The notes beneath the pieces are model-generated. The model saw only the letters and a list, made by a program, of their open reading frames with translations. It ran no database searches and was not told the DNA's origin. From NCBI GenBank assembly GCA_937981515.1, contig CALJNY010000333.1, positions 1 to 28,434 on the forward strand: 28,434 nt of DNA. Reading direction: 5' to 3'. A program made the translations under genes and the position numbers. This DNA comes from an uncultured Collinsella sp. (GTDB taxonomy: Bacteria > Actinomycetota > Coriobacteriia > Coriobacteriales > Coriobacteriaceae). Of this stretch, positions 1-7,562 are shown piece by piece (the first letter of the stretch is position 1; the number at the start of each line of letters is the position of its first letter).

Positions 1-40
1 GCCAGGCCCGATTTTGCCTCTTGACAATGTCCTGCTCATA

Positions 41-553
41 TTAAAAGGACAGTCCCCAAGTGCCAAGGGTGTCCCCAACGACTAGTTGAATGGGGTCGGG
101 ATTGGAGCTGGGGAGGGAGCGGATTTCTAGCTCTATGCCGAGTTCTTGCAGCTCTTTGAAGGCGGCGACGTCTGTGTCGTCTACGGCAACTGTGGGCGTC
201 GCGGGACGCTTGCCCTCCCCTGCTTGCATGTGACCGATACTGATCTTGGTAATGGGCACACCGCCCTTGACCAGCGCGAGCGCATCCGCGGGCGACGCCA
301 CCATGATGAGAATCCATTGGCGCGGCGTTGCGGTATGAATGATATCGATGGTCCTTTGCACCGAGAAAAACCGCGTCCACACGCCCTCGGGCGCCGCGAC
401 CCTCATAGGCGCCCACTTGCGCGAATCCGCCGCAATCTCGTCGTTGACGATTAGGACGAGGTTGGAACCCATAGCCTCGTTCCACAGCTCAACGTCTTGC
501 CCGTAAATAAACCGGTCATCGATACGCGTGAGAAGGATCTTGGGTTGAGCCAT
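41..553 (-). CDS. Mannose-family PTS IIB paralogue lacking the active-site His
   Basis: This 170-residue protein aligns end to end with the IIB protein encoded at 10525-11007: both share the ILLTRID start, the KGGVPI segment and the AFKELQELG segment near the C-terminus. In active IIB proteins of this family the N-terminal loop reads RLVHGQV and its His carries the phosphate passed from IIA to the sugar. Here the loop reads RFIYGQD, so the His is a Tyr at about residue 17. The protein is about 10 residues longer than its paralogue and ends in an unrelated tail. The upstream ribosome site is weak. No IIA, IIC or IID gene is beside it, although the window ends just downstream. I infer that it cannot act as a phosphocarrier. 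It could be a regulatory or decoy subunit, or a decaying duplicate. The frame is intact. Confidence 0.85.
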   Translation of the reverse strand: MAQPKILLTRIDDRFIYGQDVELWNEAMGSNLVLIVNDEIAADSRKWAPMRVAAPEGVWTRFFSVQRTIDIIHTATPRQWILIMVASPADALALVKGGVPITKISIGHMQAGEGKRPATPTVAVDDTDVAAFKELQELGIELEIRSLPSSNPDPIQLVVGDTLGTWGLSF

Positions 554-642
554 GGCAGTCCCATTCTGTTTGAGACTCGTAAGAGCGAGACATCACGTCT
601 CCAATATTAGTGCATTTAAAGTGAGAAAAGCCGTCAGAACAC

Positions 643-671
643 TTGCACGGATGTGCGATGTCCCGTATCAT
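643..671 (+). promoter_or_regulatory. Promoter of tRNA-Thr
   Basis: A -35 box TTGCAC at 643-648 and a -10 box TATCAT at 666-671 are separated by exactly 17 bp. This places the start of transcription near 678, about 33 bases before the mature tRNA. The pair lies in the divergent gap between the IIB paralogue and the tRNA. Confidence 0.6.
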
Positions 672-710
672 AGACAGCCGTTGACGCCTCAGTTGCGTCA
701 CCACATGGCC

Positions 711-786
711 GCCAGCGTAGCTCAGTTGGTAGAGCACCGCTCTCGTAAAGCGGGGGTCACCGGTTCGAGCCCGGTCGCTGGCTCCA
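711..786 (+). tRNA. tRNA-Thr, anticodon CGT
   Basis: A full cloverleaf is visible. The acceptor stem GCCAGCG pairs with CGCTGGC, a D arm follows, the anticodon stem CCGCT/AGCGG encloses loop CTCGTAA with anticodon CGT at 744-746, and the T arm ACCGG-TTCGAGC-CCGGT is standard. The 3' CCA is encoded in the DNA. The anticodon reads the threonine codon ACG, which is frequent in a GC-rich genome. It has its own promoter upstream and an intrinsic terminator 12 bases downstream, so it is a single-gene unit. Confidence 0.97.
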
Positions 787-797
787 TTGCACAAGAT

Positions 798-820
798 AGC
801 CGCCTTCGGGCGGCTTTTTT
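798..820 (+). terminator. Intrinsic terminator of tRNA-Thr
   Basis: A 7-bp GC-rich stem (798-804 with 809-815) closed by a stable TTCG tetraloop is followed by a T run at 815-820. Confidence 0.92.
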
Positions 821-1114
821 GTTGCCGATTCGCCCACTCGGTGGACTTCGGATTTAATGCTTAGGGGGCGGGGATTTACCAAAGTGAAATTTTAATGAAA
901 AGAAACCCAGCTGCAACAATTGCCATGGTGAGGGCTCGAATTGGCCATATAGATTTAAAATAGCCACGATACCTTCTCTTTTGCTGGAACGATATATCTA
1001 TACAAGGTTGTGAGCGGAAACAAAAATACGTCGATTGCTATCCGACAAACGGGTCTGGAATTGCATTCACCGGCATTTCGGGGCAGATTGATACACATGT
1101 ACGAAAGGGAACCT
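821..1114. other. Gene-free stretch with lower GC
   Basis: No convincing gene, RNA or repeat was found between the tRNA terminator and the small open frame at 1115. The base composition is visibly more AT-rich than the surrounding genes. A reverse-strand frame at 955-1182 has no good ribosome site and unremarkable composition. Confidence 0.5.
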
Positions 1115-1186
1115 ATGTGGTGCGTTGGGTTGGAGCTGCTGCAGGCCCGATATGGATTGCGGTCTTGCGCCCCGATGTCCAAATAG
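1115..1186 (+). CDS. Possible 23-codon upstream open frame
   Basis: An ATG preceded by a good ribosome site (AAAGGGAA, about 4 bases before the start codon) opens a 23-codon frame that ends in TAG, 28 bases before the start of the hypothetical gene at 1215. It could be a leader peptide coupled to that gene, or the N-terminal remnant of a broken gene. The peptide has no recognisable features. The call rests only on the ribosome site and position. Confidence 0.25.
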   Translation: MWCVGLELLQARYGLRSCAPMSK

Positions 1187-1214
1187 ATTTCTCTCTCTAG
1201 ACGGGAAGTTGCTC

Positions 1215-1580
1215 ATGGACGCCATATATGACGGAGATGACTGGGTCGATCATTATACTTGGCGCCTGGTCGGCTCGAACGACAATGGGGATGTAGTGTT
1301 TGATGGACTATGTCCAAAGCATCTCCATCCTTTTGTCTCGTCGTTAATTGAGAGTTCCGCTCGTGTTGCCCCCTACAGCTCGGCATCGCTTCATGATACG
1401 GACGTTTTGAAGACCATAAGGGAATCAATTGACGAGGGCACGATGAGCAGTTCGTTGTTCTCTCGGCTTGTGGGGCTGGATGAGATTCAATCGAAACGAC
1501 TTCTTGCGGGCGAAAAGGTGGAACTCACTTATCGGTCGATGATTTCAATCCTGCGGCTAGCCGATGTTCTTCGCAAATAA
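1215..1580 (+). CDS. Hypothetical protein with an HTH-like C-terminal part
   Basis: The start was set at the ATG preceded by GGAAG; a TTG 90 bases upstream is in frame but has no ribosome site. The 121-residue product has an acidic N-terminal half (MDAIYDGDDWVDH) and a C-terminal segment of about 45 residues (SSSLFSRLVG through RLADVLRK). That segment has the helix spacing of small XRE-type helix-turn-helix or antitoxin-like domains, but no signature strong enough to name a family. GC content is lower than in flanking genes, suggesting acquisition by transfer. It stands alone, convergent with the yhcH-type gene, with an unusual inverted repeat between them. The function is unknown. Confidence 0.6.
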   Translation: MDAIYDGDDWVDHYTWRLVGSNDNGDVVFDGLCPKHLHPFVSSLIESSARVAPYSSASLHDTDVLKTIRESIDEGTMSSSLFSRLVGLDEIQSKRLLAGEKVELTYRSMISILRLADVLRK

Positions 1581-1595
1581 ACAGTTTCCCTATTC

Positions 1596-1650
1596 AAAAA
1601 CAGAAAACCCCGCCAAACGTGATTCCCCTAGGGAAACACGTTTGGCGGGG
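1596..1650 (-). terminator. Terminator of the yhcH-family gene
   Basis: Perfect 14-bp arms at 1608-1621 and 1637-1650 (CCCCGCCAAACGTG and its complement) enclose a 15-base loop. On the reverse strand the stem is followed by TTTTCTGTTTTT, as expected for a Rho-independent terminator of the leftward transcript. On the forward strand no T run follows, although the hairpin could still slow the convergent transcript. Confidence 0.8.
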
Positions 1651-1680
1651 TCCTAGCGTGATATCCCTAGGGGAATCACG
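1618..1680. repeat. 16-bp inverted repeat nested across the terminator
   Basis: CGTGATTCCCCTAGGG at 1618-1633 is exactly complementary to 1665-1680. The left arm shares its bases with the stem and loop of the terminator hairpin at 1608-1650. The right arm is itself part of a near-palindrome at 1657-1680. The RNA could therefore adopt either the short terminator hairpin plus a second hairpin, or one long-range pairing that breaks the terminator. Confidence 0.85.
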
Positions 1681-1712
1681 CCATCAGACGAACAGCTCAG
1701 CCGAGCAGCGTG

Positions 1713-2186
1713 CTACTCCTCCCAGTAAGCATCTGCAAGCAGCTTAAAGCAGATCTTCTTGACCGGCTGCGCGCCATCGCCCGGGAACTCGAGCGTGGGC
1801 ATGTGAGGCTCGCCGGCAACGAACAGCGCGAACTTATCGTCAGCAAGATCGCCGGCAATCGAGGCGTCGGAATCGACCAGATCGTAGTCGTCCTTCTCGT
1901 CAAACTCCTGAACCAGCGTCAGGCTGCCCGTGGCAACCTTAAAGGCCTCGCGACCCTCGACGTCGATCTGCAGGTCGTGATAGCGCTGATGCGTCTCATA
2001 GTGAGCCTCGGCTTCGGGACGCGTCGTGGGAGCCATGACGTTCGCAAAGACCTTGTCGCCCAGAATCGGATGGCTGCCGACCTCGAGCTTCGCCGGATCG
2101 TTCTCCTCGAGCCAGTCGATCAGCACGTCGAGGCCCTTGAGCATTCCACGGTACTCCTCGATATCGCCCAATGCACCGTAAATCAT
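1713..2186 (-). CDS. YhcH/YjgK/YiaL family (DUF386) protein
   Basis: The 157-residue product has the family's typical length and pattern: an MIYG start, a central HYETHQRYHDLQ motif with the conserved His and Glu residues, and a C-terminal FPGDGAQPV-KKICFK segment. The family adopts a cupin-like fold and is related to EbgC. Members accompany sialic acid and other sugar catabolic operons and are thought to act as sugar anomerases or accessory isomerases; the substrate here is unknown. The ribosome site GAGGGG lies 6 bases before the ATG. It is the most distal gene of the leftward sugar locus, with a nagA remnant between it and the kinase gene, and it ends at a strong terminator. Confidence 0.85.
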   Translation of the reverse strand: MIYGALGDIEEYRGMLKGLDVLIDWLEENDPAKLEVGSHPILGDKVFANVMAPTTRPEAEAHYETHQRYHDLQIDVEGREAFKVATGSLTLVQEFDEKDDYDLVDSDASIAGDLADDKFALFVAGEPHMPTLEFPGDGAQPVKKICFKLLADAYWEE

Positions 2187-2218
2187 CTAAATCCCCTCTC
2201 GGATCGTTTCTTTGGCGG

Positions 2219-2362
2219 CTACTCGGCAAACGCATTACCGACGCTGTTGCCACCCACATGCGTCTCGACCAGGGTAAGGTCGGGATTGAACACGACAGTG
2301 TCGGCGTCGCGCCCCGGCATAATGCTACTGCACTTGTCGTCGACATGAGCTGGCAACCGATG
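2219..2362 (-). pseudogene. 3' remnant of a second nagA
   Basis: Translating the reverse strand and reading up to the TAG at 2219-2221 gives about 45 codons that match the C-terminus of the complete NagA at 5077-6246. DKCSSIMPGRDAD stands against DKCGSIMPGRDAD, and LTLVETHVGGNSVGNAFAE against LTLVETYVGGQSVGNAFTD. The stop codon is kept, and similarity fades beyond about 2350, near the end of the kinase gene at 2384. No start codon or catalytic domain remains. This is the tail of a lost or partly duplicated deacetylase gene, implying that nagA once lay between the kinase and yhcH genes or was copied there. Confidence 0.85.
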
Positions 2363-2383
2363 CCGGGGCCGCAGCACAAGCTC

Positions 2384-3319
2384 CTACAGCTCGGTCACGA
2401 CAACGCCGTTGTAAACCTCGTCCCAACGATCCATAACCAAGTGGCCAGTCATGGGATCCATGGCATTGAGCTTGCCGCAGGTGTTGGCGGTACGCAGCAC
2501 CGTCTCGTCGTCGGCTCCGGCAGCAATCGCATGTGCGAAGCCGGCAATGGTCGAATCGCCAGAGCCCGTAGCGTTAACGGCGGGGATATCGGGGGTCTTG
2601 GCGCGGAACGCACGGCCGTTATGGAAACCAACGGAGCCGGCAGCGCCCATGGATACGACGACCCAGGGGATATCGGAGAAGCGGGCGTCAGAGGCGAGCG
2701 CGGAACGGAGCTCGTCCACATCGTCGGTGGTAAAGCTCGTGCCCAGAAGGCCGTTAATTTCGGTCAGGTTAGGCTTAACCAGCTCAGGCTTGACCTCGGA
2801 CTTGAGCGCAGCCTCGAGCGAGGCGCCCGAGGTATCGAGCAGCACCTTGGCGCCGGCGTTCTCTGCAATGCCCGTGATCTTAGCGTAGTAGTCCGCCTCG
2901 ACGCCGCGGGGCAGCGAACCCGAGATGGTAACGACATCGGCCTTGCTCGCAAGCTCGGCGAACTTGGCGGTAAAGGCATCGAGCTCCTCGGGGGCAATCG
3001 TCGGGCCGCTCTCGAGCAGCTCGGTCTGGTTGCCGGCGTGGAGGATGTTGAGACAAATGCGAGTCTCGCCCTTGATGGGCACAAAATCATTCTTAATGCC
3101 GTTAGCATCCATGAGCTCGGCCATATAGGCGCCCATATGACCACCAAACAAGCCGGTTGCCACGACATCGTCGCCCAGCTGGCCCAGGACGCGGGCCACG
3201 TTGAGGCCCTTACCGCCGGCGGTCTTTTCGGGCGTCACGCGGTTGACGTCGTCGATAATGAGCTCATCGAGCTGATAGCGCGTATCGACGGACGGGTTCA
3301 TCGTAACGGTGAGGATCAT
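2384..3319 (-). CDS. PfkB-family hexose-phosphate kinase (tagatose-6-P / fructose-1-P kinase type)
   Basis: The 311-residue product begins MILTVTMNPSVD, the standard start of LacC/FruK-type ribokinase-fold enzymes. The start at 3319 has the ribosome site AAGGAG about 7 bases upstream; a longer frame reaching 3358 has none. Visible motifs are the sugar-binding TAGGKGLNVA near residue 33 and the anion-hole NATGSGDS at 249-256 with catalytic Asp255. LacC, AgaZ-partner and FruK enzymes cannot be separated by motif alone. Because AgaS and a deacetylase lie in the same locus, phosphorylation of tagatose-6-phosphate to tagatose-1,6-bisphosphate is the most likely reaction. The matching aldolase is not in this window. 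Confidence 0.85.
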   Translation of the reverse strand: MILTVTMNPSVDTRYQLDELIIDDVNRVTPEKTAGGKGLNVARVLGQLGDDVVATGLFGGHMGAYMAELMDANGIKNDFVPIKGETRICLNILHAGNQTELLESGPTIAPEELDAFTAKFAELASKADVVTISGSLPRGVEADYYAKITGIAENAGAKVLLDTSGASLEAALKSEVKPELVKPNLTEINGLLGTSFTTDDVDELRSALASDARFSDIPWVVVSMGAAGSVGFHNGRAFRAKTPDIPAVNATGSGDSTIAGFAHAIAAGADDETVLRTANTCGKLNAMDPMTGHLVMDRWDEVYNGVVVTEL

Positions 3320-3378
3320 TTCTAGCTCCTTATCTCGCAGGCTCCTTATGCCTTGCAAAACGAATTGGCTACATGCGA

Positions 3379-4260
3379 CTACAGAATCTCGATTGTGAAC
3401 GAGCGCACGATGGTTTCTTTGGGCTTGGCGATAAGGCAGCCGCGCTTGTGCTCAAGCACGTCGTCCTCATCGGAGCAGGTCGAAAGACCGCCCCAGGGCT
3501 CAACTGCCACAAAATCACCCTCGGGCTTGCTCCACACAATGAGGTACGGGAAGCCCTCAAAGCTCAGGCGAACACCCTTGTCCTCGCCCTTTTTGGAAAG
3601 CGTGACCTGACGGCTCTCGAGCACGTCAAAGATGGTCTCCGCAAAATCGAAGAGCTCATGTGACAGAGGCAGCGTCTTTCCCACCATGGGGTTCTTGGAG
3701 CGGTTGGTCACGTCAATCAAGCCAGTCGAGGGGACGGCAGTGCAAAGCTCAGCAGCCTCGTCTTTCTCAAAACGCAACTCGTAGTCCGTATAGGCCTCGC
3801 CCTCATCGAGCGGGCACCTAAAGCCGGGGTGTCCACCGATAAAGAAAGGCATGTCCTCGGTGCCCTCGTTGGTAACCTCATAGGAGACGCGCACGGCGGC
3901 GTCCTCGAGCGTATAACGAGCGACAAGCTTAAACGGATACGGATAATCGCTCAGCAGCGCGGCGTTATCCTCCGAAGCCAGGCACATCGCCAGCTCGTTC
4001 TCGCTCTGGCTCAGCAGCTTCCACTCCTGTTTGCGCGCAAACCCATGGCGAGCGAGCTTTACATGATGCCCGGCAAACGTCATGGCGTTGTTATCGCGCA
4101 AGCCTCCGCAAATCGGGAAGCAAATCGGTGCCTGGCCGGACCACACGGCGGGATCGCCCTGCCACAGATACTCGCGGCCTCCGGCCTCGATCGAGGTAAA
4201 CGAACCACCAGCCGTGGACACCTTAATAGAAATCGAATCGTTGGAGAGAGCGTATTCCAT
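3379..4260 (-). CDS. Aldose 1-epimerase (galactose mutarotase) family, LacX-like
   Basis: The start at 4260 (MEYALSND) has AAAGGAT upstream; a longer frame to 4395 lacks one. The 293-residue product has the beta-sandwich mutarotase pattern: ICFPICGGLRDN in the N-terminal half, the conserved His in FIGGHPGFRCPL near the middle, and WSKPEGDFVAVEPWGG toward the C-terminus, where the conserved Glu sits. The short length and the GGHPGF motif fit the LacX-type subgroup found in galactose, lactose and GalNAc operons. It likely interconverts anomers of an incoming or intermediate hexose. It lies 59 bases upstream of the kinase gene in the same direction and is divergent from the flavodoxin gene. Confidence 0.85.
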   Translation of the reverse strand: MEYALSNDSISIKVSTAGGSFTSIEAGGREYLWQGDPAVWSGQAPICFPICGGLRDNNAMTFAGHHVKLARHGFARKQEWKLLSQSENELAMCLASEDNAALLSDYPYPFKLVARYTLEDAAVRVSYEVTNEGTEDMPFFIGGHPGFRCPLDEGEAYTDYELRFEKDEAAELCTAVPSTGLIDVTNRSKNPMVGKTLPLSHELFDFAETIFDVLESRQVTLSKKGEDKGVRLSFEGFPYLIVWSKPEGDFVAVEPWGGLSTCSDEDDVLEHKRGCLIAKPKETIVRSFTIEIL

Positions 4261-4416
4261 TGCCCATCCTTTCGAACAACTGCTTTTTGCTCGCAAGAAC
4301 CCGTCTCGGCCCTGACCAAAGGACAAACCCGCACGTTCATCGATGCGTCCGGTTTCCCAGGCATGCAACGGGGTACCATACAGACATTGATGCAATTACA
4401 GCTGAAAGGCCTTCTT

Positions 4417-5001
4417 ATGCGAACCATCATCCTCTACGCCTCGCGCCACCACGGCAATACGAAAAAGCTCGTGGACGCCATCGTCGAGGCGCACCCCGAA
4501 ATCGATACCCTCGACGTGAAGTCACTCGGTAAAAACGAGTACCCCGACCTGCACGAATACCATCTGATCGGTGTCGCCACGGGCATCTATTACTCCGAGA
4601 TCGACAAGGACATGGCACGCGTGCTCACGAACGTGCTGCAGCCGCAGGACAAGGTGTTTGGCCTTATGACCTACGGTGGCAAAAACAAGTGGTACGGCAA
4701 GGATATCGATGGCATCTGCCGCATGAGGCAAGCCATCTTTATGGGTGTCTACGGCTGTCCCGGCTTTGATACGTGGGGGCCGTTCAAACTCACCGGCGGC
4801 GTCCAGAAGGGACACCCGACCGCTGAGGAAATTCAGGGCGCCGTCGACTTCTTCGACAAAATCGAAGACGAGTATGGCGACATCATCGTCGAAGAGTACG
4901 CCAAGCGCGAGAAGCGTCTAGCATACGAAAAGGAGCATCCCGCGGGGGGTCTTGTGGCCGGCGTCAAGCGCACGGCAAAGAAGATCGCTAACAAGCTGTA
5001 A
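4417..5001 (+). CDS. Flavodoxin-family protein
   Basis: The 194-residue product starts MRTIILYASRHHGNTKKLVDAI, where the SRHHGNT loop corresponds to the FMN-phosphate-binding loop of flavodoxins. A hydrophobic strand, LIGVATGIYYSEID, and a third strand, VFGLMTYGG, follow. The start was chosen because GAAAGG precedes it; an upstream in-frame extension crosses the opposite-strand mutarotase gene and is not credible. The last 40 residues are basic and charged, beyond the normal flavodoxin core. It is a lone rightward gene inside the leftward sugar locus, with its own strong terminator. It probably carries electrons or acts as an NAD(P)H-dependent flavoprotein; the partner is unknown. Confidence 0.8.
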   Translation: MRTIILYASRHHGNTKKLVDAIVEAHPEIDTLDVKSLGKNEYPDLHEYHLIGVATGIYYSEIDKDMARVLTNVLQPQDKVFGLMTYGGKNKWYGKDIDGICRMRQAIFMGVYGCPGFDTWGPFKLTGGVQKGHPTAEEIQGAVDFFDKIEDEYGDIIVEEYAKREKRLAYEKEHPAGGLVAGVKRTAKKIANKL

Positions 5002-5032
5002 CTGTTAAGGTGCTTTTGAGCGTTTAACCCAT

Positions 5033-5070
5033 ACGGCGGGTCCGAGCAGATTCGGGCCCGCCGTCTTTTT
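5033..5070 (+). terminator. Terminator of the flavodoxin gene
   Basis: Arms 5033-5045 and 5052-5064 form a 13-bp stem (ACGGCGGG on the outside), with one G-T pair and a short loop. A TCTTTTT run follows. It sits between two convergent genes but has a T run only for the rightward transcript. Confidence 0.93.
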
Positions 5071-5076
5071 CTATCG

Positions 5077-6246
5077 TTAATCGGTAAAGGCGTTGCCGAC
5101 GCTCTGGCCGCCAACATACGTCTCGACGAGGGTAAGCTCATGGTCGAACACGACAAAGTCGGCGTCGCGACCCGGCATGATGCTGCCGCACTTATCCTCG
5201 ATGTGCGCAGAGCGAGCCGGCACCTCGGTTGCCATGCGAATGGCGATATCAGCGCTGGCGATGCCCCAGTCAACGATGTTCTTGACGCCCTGGGCAAGCG
5301 TGAGCACCGAGCCGGCAATGCTTTTGCCGTCGGCGAGCCAGCACAGGTTGTCCTTCATGATGACGTCCATGCCACCACTGGTGTAGCTGCCCTCGGGCAT
5401 GCCGCCGCAGCCCAGGCAGTCGGTGATGAGCACCGTGTGCTGCCAGCCCTTTGCCTGCAGCAGTGCCTTGATGGCGGCAGGGTTTACGTGCTTGCCGTCA
5501 CAGATGATCTCGGCGTAGGTCTCGGGCGTGGACATGGCAGCACCCACGACACCGGGCTCACGGTGATGCAGACCGCGCTGGCCGTTATAGGTATGCGTAA
5601 AGCAGCTGGCACCGGCATTGATAGCGGCGATGCACTCATCGTAGGTGGCGTCGGAGTGACCGATGCTGGTCACCACGCCCTTGGCGTTCAGAGCAGCCGC
5701 ATAAGCAGCGGCACCGTCGCGCTCGGCGGCCATGGCGCTCTTAACGATGCGACCGCCCGCAGCCTCCTGCCACTGGTCGAAAACCTCCTCGGAGGGGTCA
5801 ATCAGGTAAGCGGGGTTCTGCGCGCCCACGTGCTTCATGGTAAAGAAGGGGCCCTCCAGGTAGATGCCCTGAATGCGGGCACCGCAGAAGTCGGGGCCGC
5901 GGCCCTCGTCCGCCTTGGCGATAGCAGCGCAGGCGTCCTTGATCTGTTCGACGCCATCGGTGAACGTCGTGGGCAGCCAGCTGGTGGTACCGCGACGGGC
6001 GAGCTCGGTTGAGCTGATATCGATGCCCTCGGGATCGTTATCGGTAGTTGAGTGGTTGTAGAAGCCATGGATGTGAGTATCGACCATACCCGGTGCGATC
6101 CACGATCCCGTGTAGTCCTTAATCTCGCAAGAGGGCTCGTCGGCCTGCCAGGCGCCAAAAACGCCATCCTCGACCATAAGATAGCCGCCCAGTTGCGGGC
6201 CTGCCGGCAAGAAGAACTTGTCAGCCTTAATTGCGTACGTGCTCAT
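5077..6246 (-). CDS. nagA: N-acetylhexosamine-6-phosphate deacetylase
   Basis: The 389-residue product has the amidohydrolase-fold pattern of NagA/AgaA: the metal-binding VDTHIHG with His58 and His60, EGPFF (metal-binding Glu), TSIGHSDATYDE (metal-binding His), FTHTYNGQRGLHHREPG (metal and substrate His), and VLITDCLG with the catalytic Asp. It removes the acetyl group from GlcNAc-6-P or GalNAc-6-P in the cytoplasm; the AgaS neighbour favours GalNAc-6-P. The ATG at 6246 is 5 bases after GAGGAG, while an in-frame GTG at 6252 is too close to the ribosome site. It follows agaS, but a terminator hairpin separates them, so it is probably expressed less than agaS or from partial read-through. Confidence 0.92.
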   Translation of the reverse strand: MSTYAIKADKFFLPAGPQLGGYLMVEDGVFGAWQADEPSCEIKDYTGSWIAPGMVDTHIHGFYNHSTTDNDPEGIDISSTELARRGTTSWLPTTFTDGVEQIKDACAAIAKADEGRGPDFCGARIQGIYLEGPFFTMKHVGAQNPAYLIDPSEEVFDQWQEAAGGRIVKSAMAAERDGAAAYAAALNAKGVVTSIGHSDATYDECIAAINAGASCFTHTYNGQRGLHHREPGVVGAAMSTPETYAEIICDGKHVNPAAIKALLQAKGWQHTVLITDCLGCGGMPEGSYTSGGMDVIMKDNLCWLADGKSIAGSVLTLAQGVKNIVDWGIASADIAIRMATEVPARSAHIEDKCGSIMPGRDADFVVFDHELTLVETYVGGQSVGNAFTD

Positions 6247-6301
6247 ATGCACTCCTCGCTTCTAAAGCAGTTGACTGTGGTAATGCTTATACCCAGCTCA
6301 C

Positions 6302-6345
6302 GTAAAACAAAAAGCGCCCGCCCGCCGTTATGAGCGGACGGGCGC
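6302..6345 (-). terminator. Terminator between agaS and nagA
   Basis: Arms 6314-6325 and 6334-6345 (GCGCCCGCCCGC with GCGGACGGGCGC) pair with a single mismatch. On the reverse strand they are followed by TTTTTGTTTT. The hairpin lies after agaS and before nagA in the direction of transcription. Confidence 0.88.
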
Positions 6346-6363
6346 CCTTACAGGGGGACGCGA

Positions 6364-7530
6364 TTAAGCGGTGAAGGGGTGAATCGTCACGCCCTTAACC
6401 ACGCGGTTGACCGTGCCGGTGGGGCTCGGCGTATCGGGCGTGTTGCCCACGCGGACGGAGTTGAGCAGGCTGATAGCCTGGGCAAACATCACGAACGGCA
6501 GAGCAAGGTAACCCTCGGGAAGTGCCTCGTAGCCCTTAAAGGTGAAGGACTCACCCTCATAGACGGTGGCACCTTCCTGCTGAACGGCGATGGTGTGCTG
6601 AGCGATCTCGTCGCCACCGATCTCGTTGAGGATGTCGATGTCGTACTGACGGGTGTAGGCGTCGTTGTTGACGAACACGAAGACGAGCGTCTTATCGTCG
6701 ACGAAGGACTTAGGTCCGTGACGATAGCCCATGGAGGTGTCGTAGGAAGTAGCGACCAGACCGTGAGCGAGCTCGAGGATCTTGAGCTGGCTCTCCTGAG
6801 CAAGGCCACCGAAGGAGCCAGAACCCAAGTAGGTCACGCGGTTGAAATCGCCAGCCAGGTAATCGGCGATCTCGGGCTCACGGGAGATGACCTCCTCGCC
6901 CATCTTGGCAATCGTCTCGACCCACTCGGCCTTCTGCTCGTCAGAGGCAGTGTCGAAAATAAGGGTGGAGAGCAGGGTCATGCAGGAATAAGAACCGGTC
7001 ATGGCGAAGCCCTTGTCGTTGGCGCGCGGAATGAGCAGCGTCAGCGCATTGGGATCATCGGCAGACTCGACGGCAAGCTTGCCCTCGGGAGCGCAGGTGA
7101 TGTTGAGGAACTTGACGTTGTGGACGAGCTCCTTGGCAACGGCAACGGCGGCAAGGCTCTCGGGGCTGTTGCCAGAGCGGGCAAAGGAAACCACGAGCGT
7201 GGGATCCTCGGCGCGCAGGAAGTCGCGCGGGGCGCTCACGATGTCGGTCGTGGCGATGGGCTTAAAGTCGTAGAGATCAGTGTTGCCAGCGTGACGCAGG
7301 TACGGGGCGCAGGTATCGCCAACGTAGTCGGACGTACCGGCACCGGTGAAGACAACGGACAGACGACCCTCGCCCATAGCGCGAGCCTCGGCCAGGAAGG
7401 CCTCGATGGCCTCCTTGTTCTCGCGATAGATGTTGAGCGTATCACGCCAAAGCTCGGGCTGCTGAGCAATCTCGGCCGTGGTGATCTGGGCGCCGAGCTC
7501 GGTGAGCTCCTCGACACTCTTCTCGAACAT
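6364..7530 (-). CDS. agaS: AgaS-family SIS-domain sugar deaminase/isomerase
   Basis: The 388-residue product is full length for AgaS and has two sugar-isomerase (SIS) domains. The first carries VVFTGAGTSDYVGD near residue 59 and VVSFARSGNSPES near 113. The second carries YLGSGSFGGLAQES and the YRHGPKSF motif typical of phosphosugar isomerases and deaminases. AgaS proteins convert galactosamine-6-phosphate to tagatose-6-phosphate and ammonia. Next to NagA, a PTS and a LacC-type kinase, it defines the GalNAc/galactosamine route. The promoter and operator at 7563-7605 lie immediately upstream, after the GntR gene, so agaS starts its own transcript. Confidence 0.93.
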   Translation of the reverse strand: MFEKSVEELTELGAQITTAEIAQQPELWRDTLNIYRENKEAIEAFLAEARAMGEGRLSVVFTGAGTSDYVGDTCAPYLRHAGNTDLYDFKPIATTDIVSAPRDFLRAEDPTLVVSFARSGNSPESLAAVAVAKELVHNVKFLNITCAPEGKLAVESADDPNALTLLIPRANDKGFAMTGSYSCMTLLSTLIFDTASDEQKAEWVETIAKMGEEVISREPEIADYLAGDFNRVTYLGSGSFGGLAQESQLKILELAHGLVATSYDTSMGYRHGPKSFVDDKTLVFVFVNNDAYTRQYDIDILNEIGGDEIAQHTIAVQQEGATVYEGESFTFKGYEALPEGYLALPFVMFAQAISLLNSVRVGNTPDTPSPTGTVNRVVKGVTIHPFTA

Positions 7531-7562
7531 TTCTAATACCTCTCTCTAGAAGTAATCCTCTG

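Noticed and set aside
41..90. Shared short sequence (TCCCCAA) at the end of the IIB paralogue and near 26325
   Set aside because: The match is too short to call a repeat family, though it may be worth checking at genome level.
955..1182. Leftward 75-residue frame
   Set aside because: No ribosome site, promoter or recognisable domain.
2171..3325. Long rightward open frame opposite the kinase gene
   Set aside because: It is the antisense of a clear PfkB gene in GC-rich DNA, with no family motif or ribosome site.
3829..4416. N-terminal extension of the flavodoxin frame
   Set aside because: It runs antisense through the mutarotase gene; the flavodoxin fold starts exactly at the ATG at 4417, which has a ribosome site.
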